This document shows positions 10,707 through 21,796 of a DNA stretch of 64,000 nt, one piece after another. A program made the translations under genes and the position numbers. This stretch comes from Vinca minor (lineage: Eukaryota; Streptophyta; Magnoliopsida; Gentianales; Apocynaceae). Each line of letters opens with the position of its first letter. The first letter of the stretch is position 1. The notes under the pieces are model-generated. The model saw only the letters and a program-made list of their open reading frames with translations. It made no database searches and was not told where the DNA came from. The DNA lies in the NCBI GenBank assembly GCA_026122235.1, contig JAOCZM010000134.1, forward strand, positions 7,998,001 through 8,062,000, written 5' to 3'.

Positions 10707-11636
10707 GTGCTACAGCCAGGCTGTCAAGCGGAAATTGATGCTTTGGAGGCCAACAACACATGGACACTTGTTCCCCTTCCCCCTAATGTTAAGCCCCTCG
10801 GTAACAAATGGGTTTACCGATTGAAATTTCATTCGGATGGTTCTATTGAAAGACCTAAGTCTCGTGTTGTTGTCCAAGGTTTCACACAACAACCTGGTAT
10901 TGATTACATTGAAACATTCTCTCTAGTAGCAAAGATGACCACTGTCCGAACTCTTCTTGCTATTGCCTCTGCCAAAGGATGGTTCTTAGAGCAGCTTGAC
11001 ATTAACAATGCATATCTTCATGGTGATCTTAATGAGGATATTTATATGCGGCTACCTCCTGGTTTTTCTTCTCCTCAACTTGGACTCGTCTGTAAGCTTC
11101 GAAAATCTTTATATGGTCTCAAACAGGCTGGTCGGCAATGGAATCACAAATTAACCACGGAGCTAGTTTCACATGGTTTCTCTCAAGCCGTAAGTGACCC
11201 CAGTCTCTTCATTCGCCGCAAAGATTCTCAATTCACTGCCCTTCTCGTTTATGTTGATGATGTTATCCTCACTGGAAACAACTATGATGACATCTCCTCG
11301 GTCAAGCAATTCTTGGATAACACTTTCAAAATCAAAGACCTTGGTCCTGACAAATATTTTCTTGGTATGGAGATTGCTCGCTCTAAAAATGGTCTCAACA
11401 TTTGTCAACGAAAATATACATTGGACCTGCTTGAGCAACATGGCTTCCTTGGTTGCAAACCTGCCATTACTCCTATGGATTCCTCCTACCACTGCTCTAA
11501 GGATGATTCACCGCTCCTTTCTGACAACAATCTCTACCGGAGTCTTATTGGCAAGCTTTTATACCTTACTCATACACGACCAGATATTTCTCATGCCGTC
11601 CAACAACTTTCCCAGTTTCTAGATCATTCCACATAA
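10707..11636 (+). pseudogene. Copia A: reverse transcriptase (RVT_2)
   Basis: The ORF carries the full copia RT: ALEANNTWTLVPLP at the start, KWVYRLKFHSDGS, the QLDINNAYLHGDL motif with the first catalytic Asp, SLYGLKQAGRQWN, and the YVDDVILTG catalytic pair at about 11251-11277. An in-frame TAA at 11634-11636 separates it from RNase H in the same frame. RT copies the element RNA into cDNA in the virus-like particle. The domain itself looks well kept between its two breaks. Confidence 0.9.
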
Positions 11637-12120
11637 TTACATCTCAAGGCTGCTCACCGCATTCTACGGTATCTGAAAGGATCTCCAGCCAAAGGTCTTT
11701 TTTCCTCTTCCTCATCACCATTGAAGCTTAGTGCTTTCTCTGATTCTGATTGGGCCGGCTGTTCCGACACCAGGCGCTCTACCACTGGTTATTGTGTCTT
11801 TCTTGGTTCCTCTCTTGTCTCTTGGAAATCTAAAAAACAACTCACCGAGGTAGAATATCGAGCTCTTGCCACCACCACTTGTGAGTTACAATGGCTAAAG
11901 TACCTCCTCAATTACCTACTTATACCTCATTCTCATGCTATACCATTATTTTGCGACAACCAAAGCGCTTTATACCTCACAACCAATCCCGCCTTTCACG
12001 AAAGAACCAAACACATTGAAATTGATTGCCACATAGTCCGTGAAAAGAAAAAAAACGCAAACTGGCCTTGTTAAACCTTTACCCATTTCGACCCAGTTTC
12101 AATTGGCTGACATTTTTCAC
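11637..12120 (+). pseudogene. Copia A: RNase H
   Basis: It continues the RT frame after the stop. The catalytic residues are visible in FSDSDWAGC (Asp), LTEVEYRAL (Glu) and FCDNQSALY (Asp), followed by the TKHIEIDCH block. The frame changes near the A-run at 12047-12055, and the terminal LADIF-like segment is read in a second frame to about 12150. RNase H degrades the RNA strand during reverse transcription. Confidence 0.85.
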
Positions 12121-12196
12121 CAAAAATCTTGCCTCTCCTCGATTCACTTTTCTTATCCAATCCCTTGGTCTAATTGACATCTTTTCTCCCAAGTCC

Positions 12197-12210
12197 AGTT
12201 TGAGGGGGCC
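12197..12210 (+). other. Polypurine tract of copia A
   Basis: AGTTTGAGGGGGCC sits directly before the 3' LTR, where the plus-strand primer is expected. Confidence 0.75.
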
Positions 12211-12429
12211 TGTTACGGATACTAATGGAGCCAATCAAGACCATAATCAAGGGAGTAAATCTCTCATCTAATTGATTGTAATTAGTACTGTAATTAATAT
12301 AGATTTATTTCCTACCATTTTATTCATATGTAAAGATGTATATATAGGTGATGTATTGTAAACGTTTTTCACAATCAATGAAAGACATTCTTTCTTTTAC
12401 ATAATTTCTTCTTTATTCATATTTCTTCA
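12211..12429 (+). repeat. 3' LTR of copia A
   Basis: This 219-bp LTR starts TGTTACGGATAC, ends TTCTTCA, and matches the 5' LTR almost throughout. Confidence 0.9.
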
Positions 12430-12434
12430 TTTGA

Positions 12435-13219
12435 GGAGCTTAACAACATACCTGAGGTGAAAAAGCTACAATAGATCATTTGGAACATAGTGAAAACAAG
12501 TTTGTCGAATTCACTCTGGTCAACAAGTGCTGCTACTTTTGGTGTTAATCAGTCGTTTCAATCATTTTGGGATATATATTAAATTTTAAAATAAAATTTT
12601 ATATAATCGAAAAATATACTTTTATGTAAAAAAATAAAAATAAAACAAATTATTACTCGTATCATACTAATTGTTCTCCAAAGCGTACTAATTTTTTTTA
12701 AATAAAATATTAAAAATATAAATACTATTAAAATAACAAAAATAATGAGGCTTAAGGAGTTGTAAAAAACGATTTTGATTAGTTTTATTTCTTTAATAGA
12801 AATATGTGTAGGTTTCTTTGCAATTCATAATTTTTTGTTTTAAATAATAACACAGGCAAACAAGTGGGTTAGCACTTTGGAAAAAAAAAAAAAAATAACA
12901 CTAATTACTGAAAATGCCCAAGTAGTTGTAAAAAAACCCAATTGAATTACAATACAACTCGAATGATTATGCCCAAAACATCTCTTTCTTCTTTCTCCAT
13001 CGTTTTTGTTCTGCAACTTCGGCCGGTGAGTTCTTATACTGAAGCAAGTGATGGCCAATTCTTGTTATTTTTCAAGAAAATACACACACATATGTATATA
13101 TAACTAACAAAAATTTGAGGCGCCTGATTTTTAGAGGCTCTGTTTGATCGAATAACTTGGCCAACCTCATTGTCGGGCCTGGTGTTAATTGAAGAAAAGA
13201 CAAGAAAACTGTATGCATA
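12435..13219. other. AT-rich spacer, no gene seen
   Basis: No supported gene is present. The ORFs of about 60-70 residues near 12840-13257 show no family resemblance. Confidence 0.5.
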
Positions 13220-13474
13220 TTAGTGGCGCACACAGACTTTATAGGCAGGGGGCACAATTAATATTGACAAAACAAATTTATAAAAGCATACACGCGTTTT
13301 CATACTTTGATAATATTTTATAATTACATTATTCTCGAAAGTACTTGATACATGACTGACACCAACAAAATACTCTAACACCTGCCCATTTTTCACATAA
13401 CGTAATACTACCGACATTTGATCCTTTATTGATATATCACGAGATTCATCAACAATATCTTTGATAATCACCAT
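13220..13474 (-). pseudogene. hAT-type transposase fragment (DUF4371 region)
   Basis: An 84-residue minus-strand ORF begins at 13474. Residues 5-40 (IVDESRDISIKDQMSVVLRY, then a FVGVSHV block) resemble the DUF4371 segment of zinc-finger MYM-like hAT transposases, with the conserved VDESRD triplet around the first catalytic Asp. The homology is lost after about residue 50. Nothing of the C-terminal dimerisation domain is visible, and no terminal repeats were found around it. Confidence 0.6.
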
Positions 13475-14010
13475 ATAGTTTGTAGGATCTTATCGTGTCT
13501 TATTAAATAGTTTGAGGATGATCCAAGGCATTTTCATTTTTTTTTTAATAAACATCACAGTCTCATTACACATTTAAACTTGTTAAAATTTTAACCAAAC
13601 TCGTCAAGATATAAGTGGTGTTATTCTTATCATCCACGAACTATAAAATCTAATTTCAAATCGAAAACTGACTTAAAATGGGTACACTAAAAATGTTCAC
13701 GACACGAGGTGTTATAGAAACAAAGGTAAAATTAAAAAAAAATGGGGAAAAGGCTGGTGGGGCCCGCCAATATGTATATATTACTCAAGTAGGCATCACA
13801 TTTTGTAAAGAGGTAATAAAAAATGGTTGAAGGATTAAAATATTTTTTTAAGAAAAAAATAGTCTGAGGACACTTGAACAATTAGATATTTATACTTGAA
13901 GGATTAAAATGACTATTTTTCCTATAAGAAAAATAGGAGTAATAGATTTTGCGGCTACGCTCTCTCCAATCAGTCAGGCATATCCTCTTTGTTTAACTAC
14001 ATAACAAATA

Positions 14011-14432
14011 CTTCCTCAATTCCTAAATATAATACTTTCATTACATTTTGCGAAATTATTAAAGTAAAAATTAAGAAAGTTAAATTAAATATTTTTGTAA
14101 TTAAAATACTCTATTAAATATGACTTGTATATCAGGGACGAAGTCAGAAATTTGACGTTGGGAGCGAAACTGCAACAGTATATCGAACTACATATAAAAG
14201 CGGCAAAAAAAAAAAAAAAATTTAGGGGACGAAACTGATAAAATATTCCGAACTATATATAAAATTTACTATACCTAATAGTATTTTTAAAAATCTCGGC
14301 GCCCCCTGTTGTATACCACTAATTCTATTTAAGAGAATAATATTAATATTTTGATGACAAAAACATATTAATTTTTATTTTCTTAATTTTTGAAATATGT
14401 AATGAAAATCTTATATTTAGGAATGCAGTTAG
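14011..14432. mobile_element. Stowaway-like MITE with nested insertion
   Basis: The ends CTTCCTCAATTCCTAAATAT (left) and the right end in reverse complement (CTAACTGCATTCCTAAATAT) are inverted repeats that extend about 65 bp through a TTTTCATTACAT-like block. TA dinucleotides flank both sides (14009-14010 and 14433-14434). The hairpin centre is separated by the hAT MITE at 14133-14308. The ends resemble those of the MITE at 7446. Confidence 0.75.
14133..14308 (+). mobile_element. Small hAT-like MITE, copy B
   Basis: The 176-bp element starts CAGGGACGAAG and ends GCCCCCTG. It has an 8-bp duplication TTGTATAT (14125-14132) and TTGTATAC (14309-14316), one mismatch. It is inserted in the loop of the Stowaway-like MITE and shares its interior, inverted, with 1487-1667. 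Confidence 0.8.
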
Positions 14433-14679
14433 TACTTAAAAAGAAAAGGGAATACCCATTTGTCCATTTATAATTCTTAGTAAGAGAATGAAATTGCAGC
14501 ATGTCTACCCTGGCCTCCATGGCCTTAGTCTTACAGCTTCTAGACATGGGTAACCACTACTCTTGCTAAATAAAAAATTATCCATTAATCATAAAATAGC
14601 TGAAGCCATTATAATCAAAAGATAAAAAGAAATACAAGAAAATAAAAGTTATACAATAGCCAATAATATTTAATAGAAA

Positions 14680-14872
14680 GAAAAAAAACCTCCAAATCGG
14701 TCAAATCGGTAGAAACCGAATTCCGAATTCGCCAATTCGGTGAATTCGAATTCGGTAAATCGGAATTGAATTCGAAATAGGTCGGTATTTTCAAAAAAAA
14801 GAATACCGAAAAAACCGATTTCAAACTACCGAATTCCCGATTTCGAAATTGATGCTCACCCCTACTCAAATG
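14680..14872. repeat. AATTCGG-rich simple repeat, probable hAT-like element end
   Basis: Dense AATTCGG/CCGAATT words run through 14700-14850. The right boundary ATGCTCACCCCTA is the reverse complement of the TAGGGGTGAGCA end common to many non-autonomous plant hAT elements. The matching left end was not found, so this is a decayed or truncated copy. The 84-residue ORF on the minus strand is produced by the repeat. Confidence 0.55.
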
Positions 14873-15071
14873 GCCGAGAGTTTTTCCCCACGGATGTCAT
14901 TTGTGGCCAGCTTTTCGGGGATTATAAATCCTATCCACTCTCCACCAAAATTTGAATAAAATTCAGCAAAATTCACTTCATTTTCTCACATCAACATACC
15001 CTGCAACTCATTCATACCCTTCAACTCATTTATTTCCATAAAAACCCTATATTCCCTAATATAATTTGATA

Positions 15072-15940
15072 ATGAATAGCGAAATGGATCCCGCCCTGGA
15101 AGAGTATTTCAGACACCAATTTAGAATTGCGGTCGAAAATCAAACCGATGTAAAAATGGTAGTATTTTTTCCTGTAATGTGTAAGTTTTTTTTAGATGAA
15201 ATGTGTTTAGCTATCTAAGTAATTTTTTTTTGTAGCGTCTTCCATCAAAGTACACAAATTGGTTGGAGCAAACTGGTCTCGGGTTAGCAAGTTCTGTCTA
15301 TCTGAAGGACGACTTTGGGAATCAATGGTGCGTTTATGTAACCAAAATAGATGATATGTACTACCTAGACGGAGGATTACAACAATTTTTTCGTGACAAC
15401 AATCTTCGTCCCACAGATAAAGTTCATTTTATACCCTCTCCAATGAATGTACTAGATATTTCTGTTAAGGAAGGGACCGGGATAGGTTACCTGAAGGGCG
15501 AATTATTGTATCCCTCTGCCGGGGCTTTTTTTCGGCAGAGTTTTCGAATAGACATTGACAAAACCTATTCGACACTTTCTAAACCGTACGTTTTCTAATA
15601 TTAAAGTTTTAGTAATAAATTCGTTCATTTTACAGGTATGGGTTGTAATGTTGTTTCCCGTGTACAATGGATATGTAGAAACTACATGCAATGGCGTGTT
15701 AGAATGCAACTTGGAATCCCCGAAGTACTACACATGCGCAATTTTCACGGGAACAAATTGACACTCCAAGTGGCTAGAGACGAAGGCGGAGACGATTACT
15801 ATTTTTTGAGGTGGGATGAGTTTATTGTGTTTTCAAGATTACACCCCGGTGACCATGTACAAATTCATCCAGCCCCTTACGATATCCTTGATTATGGGGT
15901 CGGGAATGATTATTTTGCCAATTTATTACGTCAACTTTAA
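15072..15940 (+). pseudogene. B3-like DNA-binding protein gene carried by MULE-2
   Basis: The proposed start is the ATG at 15072. A phase-0 intron at about 15159-15235 (GT...TTTTTGTAG) brings the ATG exon in frame with RLPSKYTNWLEQ. The first domain (15236-15585) has the plant B3 pattern: LPxKY, SVYLKDDFGNQWCV, GGLQQFFRDNNLRPTDKVHF. A probable second intron (15586-15635, GTACGT...TTTTACAG) leads to a second, weaker B3-like half ending RWDEFIVFSRLHPGDHVQI (about 15810-15870). As sequenced, the join into the last exon meets a stop, and the second half is split between two frames near 15715. It is therefore probably a pseudogene, or the gene model needs transcript data. B3 domains bind DNA major grooves in plant transcription factors; any role here is inference. 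Confidence 0.6.
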
Positions 15941-16083
15941 TAATAAGTCATTGTAATGTTTGCAATTTTTGGATATTGAATGAAAAAAAATTAAATACAT
16001 TTAAAACAACTTTATACGATTGCTAACAAAATTGATAATTTATACATTCTAAACTATTACAAATTAGTAAAATTGAAATACAA

Positions 16084-18733
16084 TTAATGTGGAGGAGGTG
16101 CTTGGTCAAGATTTGCTAACATGGGGCAAGTCTTCCGGTTGTGACCGACTTGTTTACAGTGGCCGCATTTCTTTGCTCTTTGAGTTCCCTTGTTCTCTGT
16201 GTCCATAGGCATTTGAAATCTTCGCCTTTGAGGTCGACCCACATGCGTACCTTTCATGTTAGGAGGGTGATGTGTCATATCAAAATGAGGAGGTCTCCAA
16301 TGAATGGGATCAAGTACAGGGTATAAAATGGACTTGTACGTATTTCTATAATGCTCGAGAGAATAGTCAGGGTGGATATACTTAGAAGCATCTTCCATGA
16401 TCGATTTGGACACAACAATGACATGTGAGCATGGAGTTGAATAAGTAGACCATTTATCACAATTACAAGCACGAGCTGATAAGTTGACCGTGTATATTTT
16501 TCCACCTTCGCCAGGTCCTTTATGTCGGGACATGACCCTATAGATACCTTGGTCTTTGTGGTGTCGTTGCACAGTCAAACTTGTTGCTTTTTGTTCGTAC
16601 GTGAAGTATTGATCCCATGTTCTCTTAGGGAATGGCGTTTGACAACTATTAGCGTCTTCCCGGTGTGTGTCAAAATAATGCACAAGCTTGAAAAATATCA
16701 TCTCCATAAGAGCTTTCAAAGGCAGCGCTCTAGACTGTTTCAAAACGCTGTTAAGCGCCTAATACATGTTTGTCGTCATGCAACCGAAACACTTTCCCCA
16801 TAGTATGCCAAAGTCCACAACTCTTTGGGATGCTGCATCAACCAGTTAAATGCATCCTCATCTTTTTGTTTAATGCGTTCAAGATAAATATCGCACTTAC
16901 TTTTTTTCTTTTGTGTTGCAGCAATCCACACATAATCTTTCAATTCTTGGTTTTTTGCATGAGTGTGGAAATTTGACCTGTAATGCCTAAGGCAATATCG
17001 GTGCACTGTCATTGGGGTTGCCATCCTGGGACGCTAGCCATGGCACTAAGAATGCCGGCATGACGATCGCTAATAAGACAAACTTGTAAGTCTTTCACAA
17101 CATGTTCCCTTAAGTTTTTAAGGAACCATGACCAAGTGGAAGTTGCCTCTGATTCGACCAATGCAAAAGTAAGGGGTAAAATTTGATTGTTAGCATCCTG
17201 AGTGCTTGCAACCAAGAGTACCCCTTTATAATTCCCCCTAAGATGTGTGCCATCAATTGAAATTATAGGCCGGTCCCACTTGTAACCGTCAACTAACAGT
17301 TTAAATGTCCAGAACAATGCCTTGAAAACCTTAGGGCCACTAACAATTATTTGTGGATGGTAAACAAATTTGACTATAACACCCAGGTTAGAATCATGTA
17401 CTGTCCGCATATACTGTGACAGTACCTGGAAAGTTGATTTTTAGGTACCAAAAAGTGTTTCTATAGTATGTCAGCGGGCATACCAAGATTTTCTATAGGT
17501 ACAACTCAAACTCATATTATTCACAGAAGTAGGCCTAATCAATTTACTAGAAATTTCAGGATCAGCCTGTATAAGGTATAAAATTTTTACCCCAATGTAG
17601 CTGGATGACATGTTGCATTTTTTGTTCTGGTCCATCAAACAGTAGTGGCCCTTGTTAAGATTGGTAACCTTCCACATTCCATCCACCCTGTTATGGTTAA
17701 CGCGAATGTACCGACTGCATTGGTTTTTTCTGTTGAGTTTCTACAAACCCCGCTGAACCATTGTCTGTTGCTCTTGTCTATTTTCCACTCCCTCAAGTCC
17801 ACATTGTCATGCCACACGTTAACTGCCAACATTGCCTCACGTTTATCCTTGAACTGCATCCCCAAACATATTTCGGGAAAATTGAGATTCCATATTTTAA
17901 TTATTTTTTCCCTGTATGTCAGTTCAGGAACAGGTTCCATGGAACCCATATCATTCCAACAAGCAAAATTAGCATAGTTACCGTATGATGACATATTCCA
18001 TTCTGGAATAGCTGGGGTGGAGGTAGATGGAGTTGGTTCAGGCTCTTGGACTGTCTCTTCATTACTTGGTCCAGCGGTTTGTTGTTGGATTTCAGAGATG
18101 GCATTTTCCGCTACCGCCTCTTCATCTTCTTCGACCCCGTCGTCCTCGTGTTCTCCAACACTATTGTCTGTGAAGTCGTCTTCCGTTTTCGGAACACCGT
18201 CAATGTCTGATATTGGACCCAAGGAATCCATGACCGAATTATCTATACAAGGTTCGTAACTAGATGGTGGGGGCATAATTGGTATGGGATTTGACTCCGG
18301 AAAATATGATTTCGGAACAAATTGTGGCTGTGGAGAAAATCCTGTTGTCGGGATTACAAAACTATCTACATGTCTCTGCAGAGGTTCTAACAAGGCACCA
18401 ACATGAATCCTTTGTAGTTTGAAATCCGTTTGGATTCCCTACAAATTCTCTAGATCTTCTTCGACGTTAAGATGTACAACATCGTATATCACCATGTTGT
18501 ACGTCGGCATAAAAAATGGACGAATAATTATTAGCCGAACAGTGACACTAGAAAGATCGACTCATTTGCGCCGACATATTCTGTGGCCAAGTTGGCGGAA
18601 TGAAAGTTTTTGTATAACTTCCATATTTCTTTCGCTCTACAAAACGGGGAAAACCACCATTTTCGTACACTACATTGTGGTTGAAATGTAAATACAATCT
18701 CATCGGACATTCAAGTGCCATTTTTTTACACAA
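16084..18733 (-). pseudogene. MURA-like (MuDR) transposase, multiply broken
   Basis: Reading from right to left: an N-terminal segment with LYLHFNHNVVYENGGFP (18733-18548); an acidic linker and MuDR-type domain with MQFKDKREAMLAVNVWH (18393-17635, 252 codons); then a short frame to 17471. The MULE catalytic domain at 17410-17009 has the first Asp in ISIDGTHLRGNYKG and the second in LISDRHAGI. A further frame follows with VHRYCLRHYRSNF (17024-16776). The C-terminal frame (16743-16084) carries a SWIM zinc finger (CNC...PCSH) and a CCHC knuckle (CGHCKQVGHNRKTC). Frame changes near 17015 and 17410-17470 and stops near 16760 and 17470 make it non-functional. The domain order is complete for MURA, so the element was once autonomous. 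Confidence 0.85.
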
Positions 18734-19068
18734 AATATGTGAACTTGAGGAAAGATGGGTTTGGTTGGAAAAAATAGATTGGAGGATGTTGTTTGAGGTA
18801 AGAAAAATGGAGGGAAGGTTATTGGATTTTATAGAGATTTTGGTAGTGAAGGGATAGGATTTTCTATCCCTAAAAAATCAGGCCACAAACGTTTTTCCCC
18901 TGGATGTCCACATCATTATTATTATTATTTTTAGTGTGTTGCCAATTTTTTTTTTAATATTACTCATTTCAGAACTTTTAAATATCATAAAACTAAGAAT
19001 TAAATTTGATACATAGAAAAAAAATTACATTGAAAATATAAAAATTAAAAGTCCCGATTATTCAAACC

Positions 19069-19742
19069 CTAATTCTTTCGAAATTTATGTTCAAACATTT
19101 TCCATATAGAAGTGTTGTTGCACGATGCATCCGGCATCGGGTAGTCGGGGAGAGCATCCACAGTTATCTCTTCCGGTGATCTTGAACATTGACCGGCTTC
19201 GTCCACAAATGCTCTTCCTTCATACCCAAAAATATGGCAAAGAAGGATAAAGAAAAATTCATCTTTCCTTCTGTACCGCTTAGCCCTTGGATTAGCATAT
19301 TGCAGAGTTATATAAACCAAACATTTAAGTTATGAAAACATTGAATTATTATAGTGTGCCGTAATTACATGCAACCTACCGCAACGTATTCCTCCCACTG
19401 GGCTTCAGCACCATCCAAATCAACAATGTTGGTCTTATCGTCCTACTTGAACCATGGTTTGTGATTAAGTGCTTCAAAATCCCAAAACTGCCTGCGCAGT
19501 TTTGCTACACCTGCATCGATCATTTCTATTGTGAATTATCCGCCGGTGACGGAGTTCATTCCGTAGACAATTTCGTTGTACGAATCGGACCAACGTTTTT
19601 CACCATTGTAACCTAGTGTACTAAAATCATAACAAATTTCTATTAACACCTGCTCGTATTCTGTAGACCAGTCTCTGGTAAAATCAACATCCCTGAATTT
19701 GTTACGCATTTCTTTTTGAATAAATTCTGGAAAGTTTGCCAT
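19069..19742 (-). pseudogene. Myb/SANT-like (L10-interacting-MYB type) protein, broken
   Basis: The start is the minus-strand ATG at 19742. The first exon gives FTRDWSTEYEQVLIEICYDF. The same frame continues past an in-frame TAA (19538-19536) and a TAG (19445-19443) with LRRQFWDFEALNHKPW and AEAQWEEYVA. A likely intron begins at GTAGGTTGC (about 19381), and the frame resumes as ANPRAKRYRRKDEFF and LLCHIFGYEGRAF (about 19290-19200). The arrangement of a Myb/SANT-like domain, then W-x-x-Y, then a P-x-A-K-x-[FY]-R block and IFG is that of plant LIMYB-like proteins, a group with many transposon-derived members. It lies between the right end of MULE-2 and an orphan MULE end, so it may be a passenger of the latter. 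Confidence 0.55.
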
Positions 19743-20042
19743 TTTAAGGGATGATTTTTGAAGAGGAGAAATAAATTTAGAAAGAAGGAATTGTGAAGAG
19801 GATAAGGAAATTTTAGGTTTGAGATTTGAGAATGTTGTAGATTGTGGAGAGGTTGAGAAGTTATTTATAGATGTAAATGGAAATTCAGAAATTAAAATTT
19901 TGAATTTTTGAATGGACAAGTCTCTAAAAATCGGTCAGAAATGTAAACGAAAATAACAAAACCGTTCAGATATTTACATTCAATAATGCATGGTCAAAAA
20001 AACAAAAGTGAAAAAAGACTAGACACTGCAAAAATGGTGTAA

Positions 20043-20221
20043 TTTGAGGACGAAAATGGCAATTCCGTCCTCAAGTCACGGATTAATTAGGGTTTGTAGG
20101 GTTCGGTCTGGGGACGGAAGTCCCACTTCCGTCTTGGCCCGGCCGGACAAAAATGTTGTCCCCCCAAATTTCAGTGCCATTTTGTCATTTCTGCTAAATC
20201 AGTGTCAGTCTAATGCAAACC
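20043..20221 (+). mobile_element. Orphan right end of a MULE-1 family element
   Basis: Bases 20140-20221 match the right end of MULE-1 (3885-3969): AAATGTTG, GCCAT, and the terminal CAGTCTAATGCAAACCCC. The palindrome GGAAGTCCCACTTCC of MULE-1 recurs at 20116-20130. I found no partner left end on the upstream side in the window, so the element is truncated, or its left end was lost, possibly together with the insertion of MULE-2. Confidence 0.7.
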
Positions 20222-20822
20222 CCTATAATTTTCTCTTTTTTTTTTTCTTTATTGTTCTAGAGATTTAACTCTCCAATTAGGATAATTTAAAGTTCAATGG
20301 TCCAAAGAAACCAAAAAAAAAAAAAAAAATGTGCTCCATTTTTCATATGTTCTATTATCATTTTAACACCAGTTTATAAATGTGACTTATTACAGTTATG
20401 CTGTGTAATTTGGCCAAAATGTGATTTCTTAAATGCTCTTTCCCCAATTAAAATTCTTTTTTATTTCTCTTCTCAAGAAAAGTGAGCTAGAAACATTTAG
20501 CATTTCTTCATCCACCTATGCAGATCCCAACCTATAAAATGGTAGACTACGTTGTAGATATATAATGTAGGTAAAGCTATTGCTAGCCGATATATAGTGT
20601 AGGTAAAGCTATTGCTAGCCTATGTATGTTATAATTAACACAGTTAATTACCCATAGTAATTAACTGTTAATCCGAATGGCAAGAGTTGGGGAATATTTG
20701 AGAGTCGGGGAAGTAATAAATGTGACACCGTTTGTACAAAAAGTAAACTTTTTTTCTTTGAGGAGCAATAAATAATTATATATTTATATAACAAATTATT
20801 GGGGAAGGAGAATCGAAAGGAT
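20222..20822. other. AT-rich spacer with a 32-bp tandem duplication
   Basis: No gene is seen. A unit of about 29 bp containing GTAGGTAAAGCTATTGCTAG is repeated at 20560-20588 and 20592-20620. Confidence 0.6.
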
Positions 20823-20830
20823 CTCCAAAC

Positions 20831-21753
20831 CAAGGTTTTGAAACCCGGACCGGGTATCGACCTGGAAAAGTTATTGGGTCACGGGTCACTGGTCGGACCG
20901 GTGGTCGGACCGTCATCGACCCTTTCATCAACCCGGTGACGTCATAAATATTAAAAAATATATAATATATACTTATTAATAAAAAATAATGTTAATGTAA
21001 GTATATATATATAGTAGAATTTAAGGACTAATGTAATAATTTTTTTTTTATACACTTCTAGACAAAGTAAATAGTTTAGGATTTGTTTGAAATATAATTG
21101 TTTTATAGAAATTTATGTGCTAATATTTTAATTGCACTTTAGTCCTAAGTATATATAGTCTCATAATAGCACTCTAACCCTAAAATTTATTTTCTCTTTC
21201 ACCTTACTTTAACATCATCATCCTTCACCAAAATTTTATTATCATCATCCTTGATACATTTTACCATACCAATGTCTCTTGTCCTTTTCTCTCTTATCGT
21301 AATCGGGGATGTAATTGTAATTCACGTAAATGAGTAATTTAATTAGATGGGGAATTGGAATTGGGATTAATTAATAATTTATTTGTATTAGGAAGATTAA
21401 CATAATATAAATAAAATATATAGAATCACATTAAATATAAAAGGAATAAAATAGAAAATAGAAAATAAAGAAAAGGAAGGAATAGTAACAGTTTCGTGGG
21501 AGGGAAAAAAAAAAAAAGAGAGACAAAAAATAAAAAGGAAATAGAAAAGACAAGGACCAATCGTGGGTCTAGGCAGTCACTCTCGGAAACCGTGCGTAAA
21601 GAAGAAAAAGGTAATGGTTGTGATCCGGACGGTTTCCACAAAACCGTTCTGGTTTTCGGGTCGAACGGTCGGACCGATCGGGTCAGTAAAATTAGAGCGA
21701 TTTTTTACGTGTACGGATTTTGACACCTAACCGGTTCGGGTTTCAAAACCATG
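20831..21753. mobile_element. Non-autonomous hAT element
   Basis: The ends CAAGGTTTTGAAACCCG and, on the right in reverse complement, CATGGTTTTGAAACCCG are inverted repeats. Perfect 8-bp duplications CTCCAAAC lie at 20823-20830 and 21754-21761. Subterminal GGACCGG/GGTCGGACCG words are typical of this hAT MITE group. The 923-bp interior has no transposase; the ORFs of about 70 residues there have no family resemblance. Confidence 0.85.
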
Positions 21754-21796
21754 CTCCAAACAATTGAGAATAGAATTTAATCCTCATAAGTCATAG

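Larger units (their letters stand above)
8425..12429 (+). mobile_element. Ty1/copia element A, complete ends, gag deleted
   Basis: The 4.0-kb element has two LTRs, a primer site, a polypurine tract and a perfect 5-bp target duplication TTTGA (8420-8424 and 12430-12434). The domain order PR-IN-RT-RNase H identifies Ty1/copia. Only about 350 bases separate the primer site from the protease motif, so the usual gag (about 250-300 residues with a zinc knuckle) is missing. The remaining pol has at least four breaks. It must be defective, and any movement would need proteins from another element. The lineage within copia is not assigned. Confidence 0.9.
14890..18890. mobile_element. MULE with transposase and B3-like passenger (MULE-2)
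   Basis: Imperfect terminal inverted repeats of about 65 bp occupy 14900-14964 and 18826-18889: left TTTGTGGCC, and right in reverse complement GTTTGTGGCC. They share a GGGAT...AAATCCTATCC block and an ACCAAAAT block. A 10-bp identical direct repeat GTTTTTCCCC lies at 14880-14889 and 18891-18900, as expected for a MULE target duplication. The exact left terminus is uncertain because GGATGTC follows the repeat on both sides. It contains a plus-strand B3-like gene next to the left end and a minus-strand MURA-like transposase that starts next to the right end, arranged tail to tail. Confidence 0.8.

Noticed and set aside
14615..14869. 84-codon minus-strand ORF
   Set aside because: Generated by the AATTCGG simple repeat.
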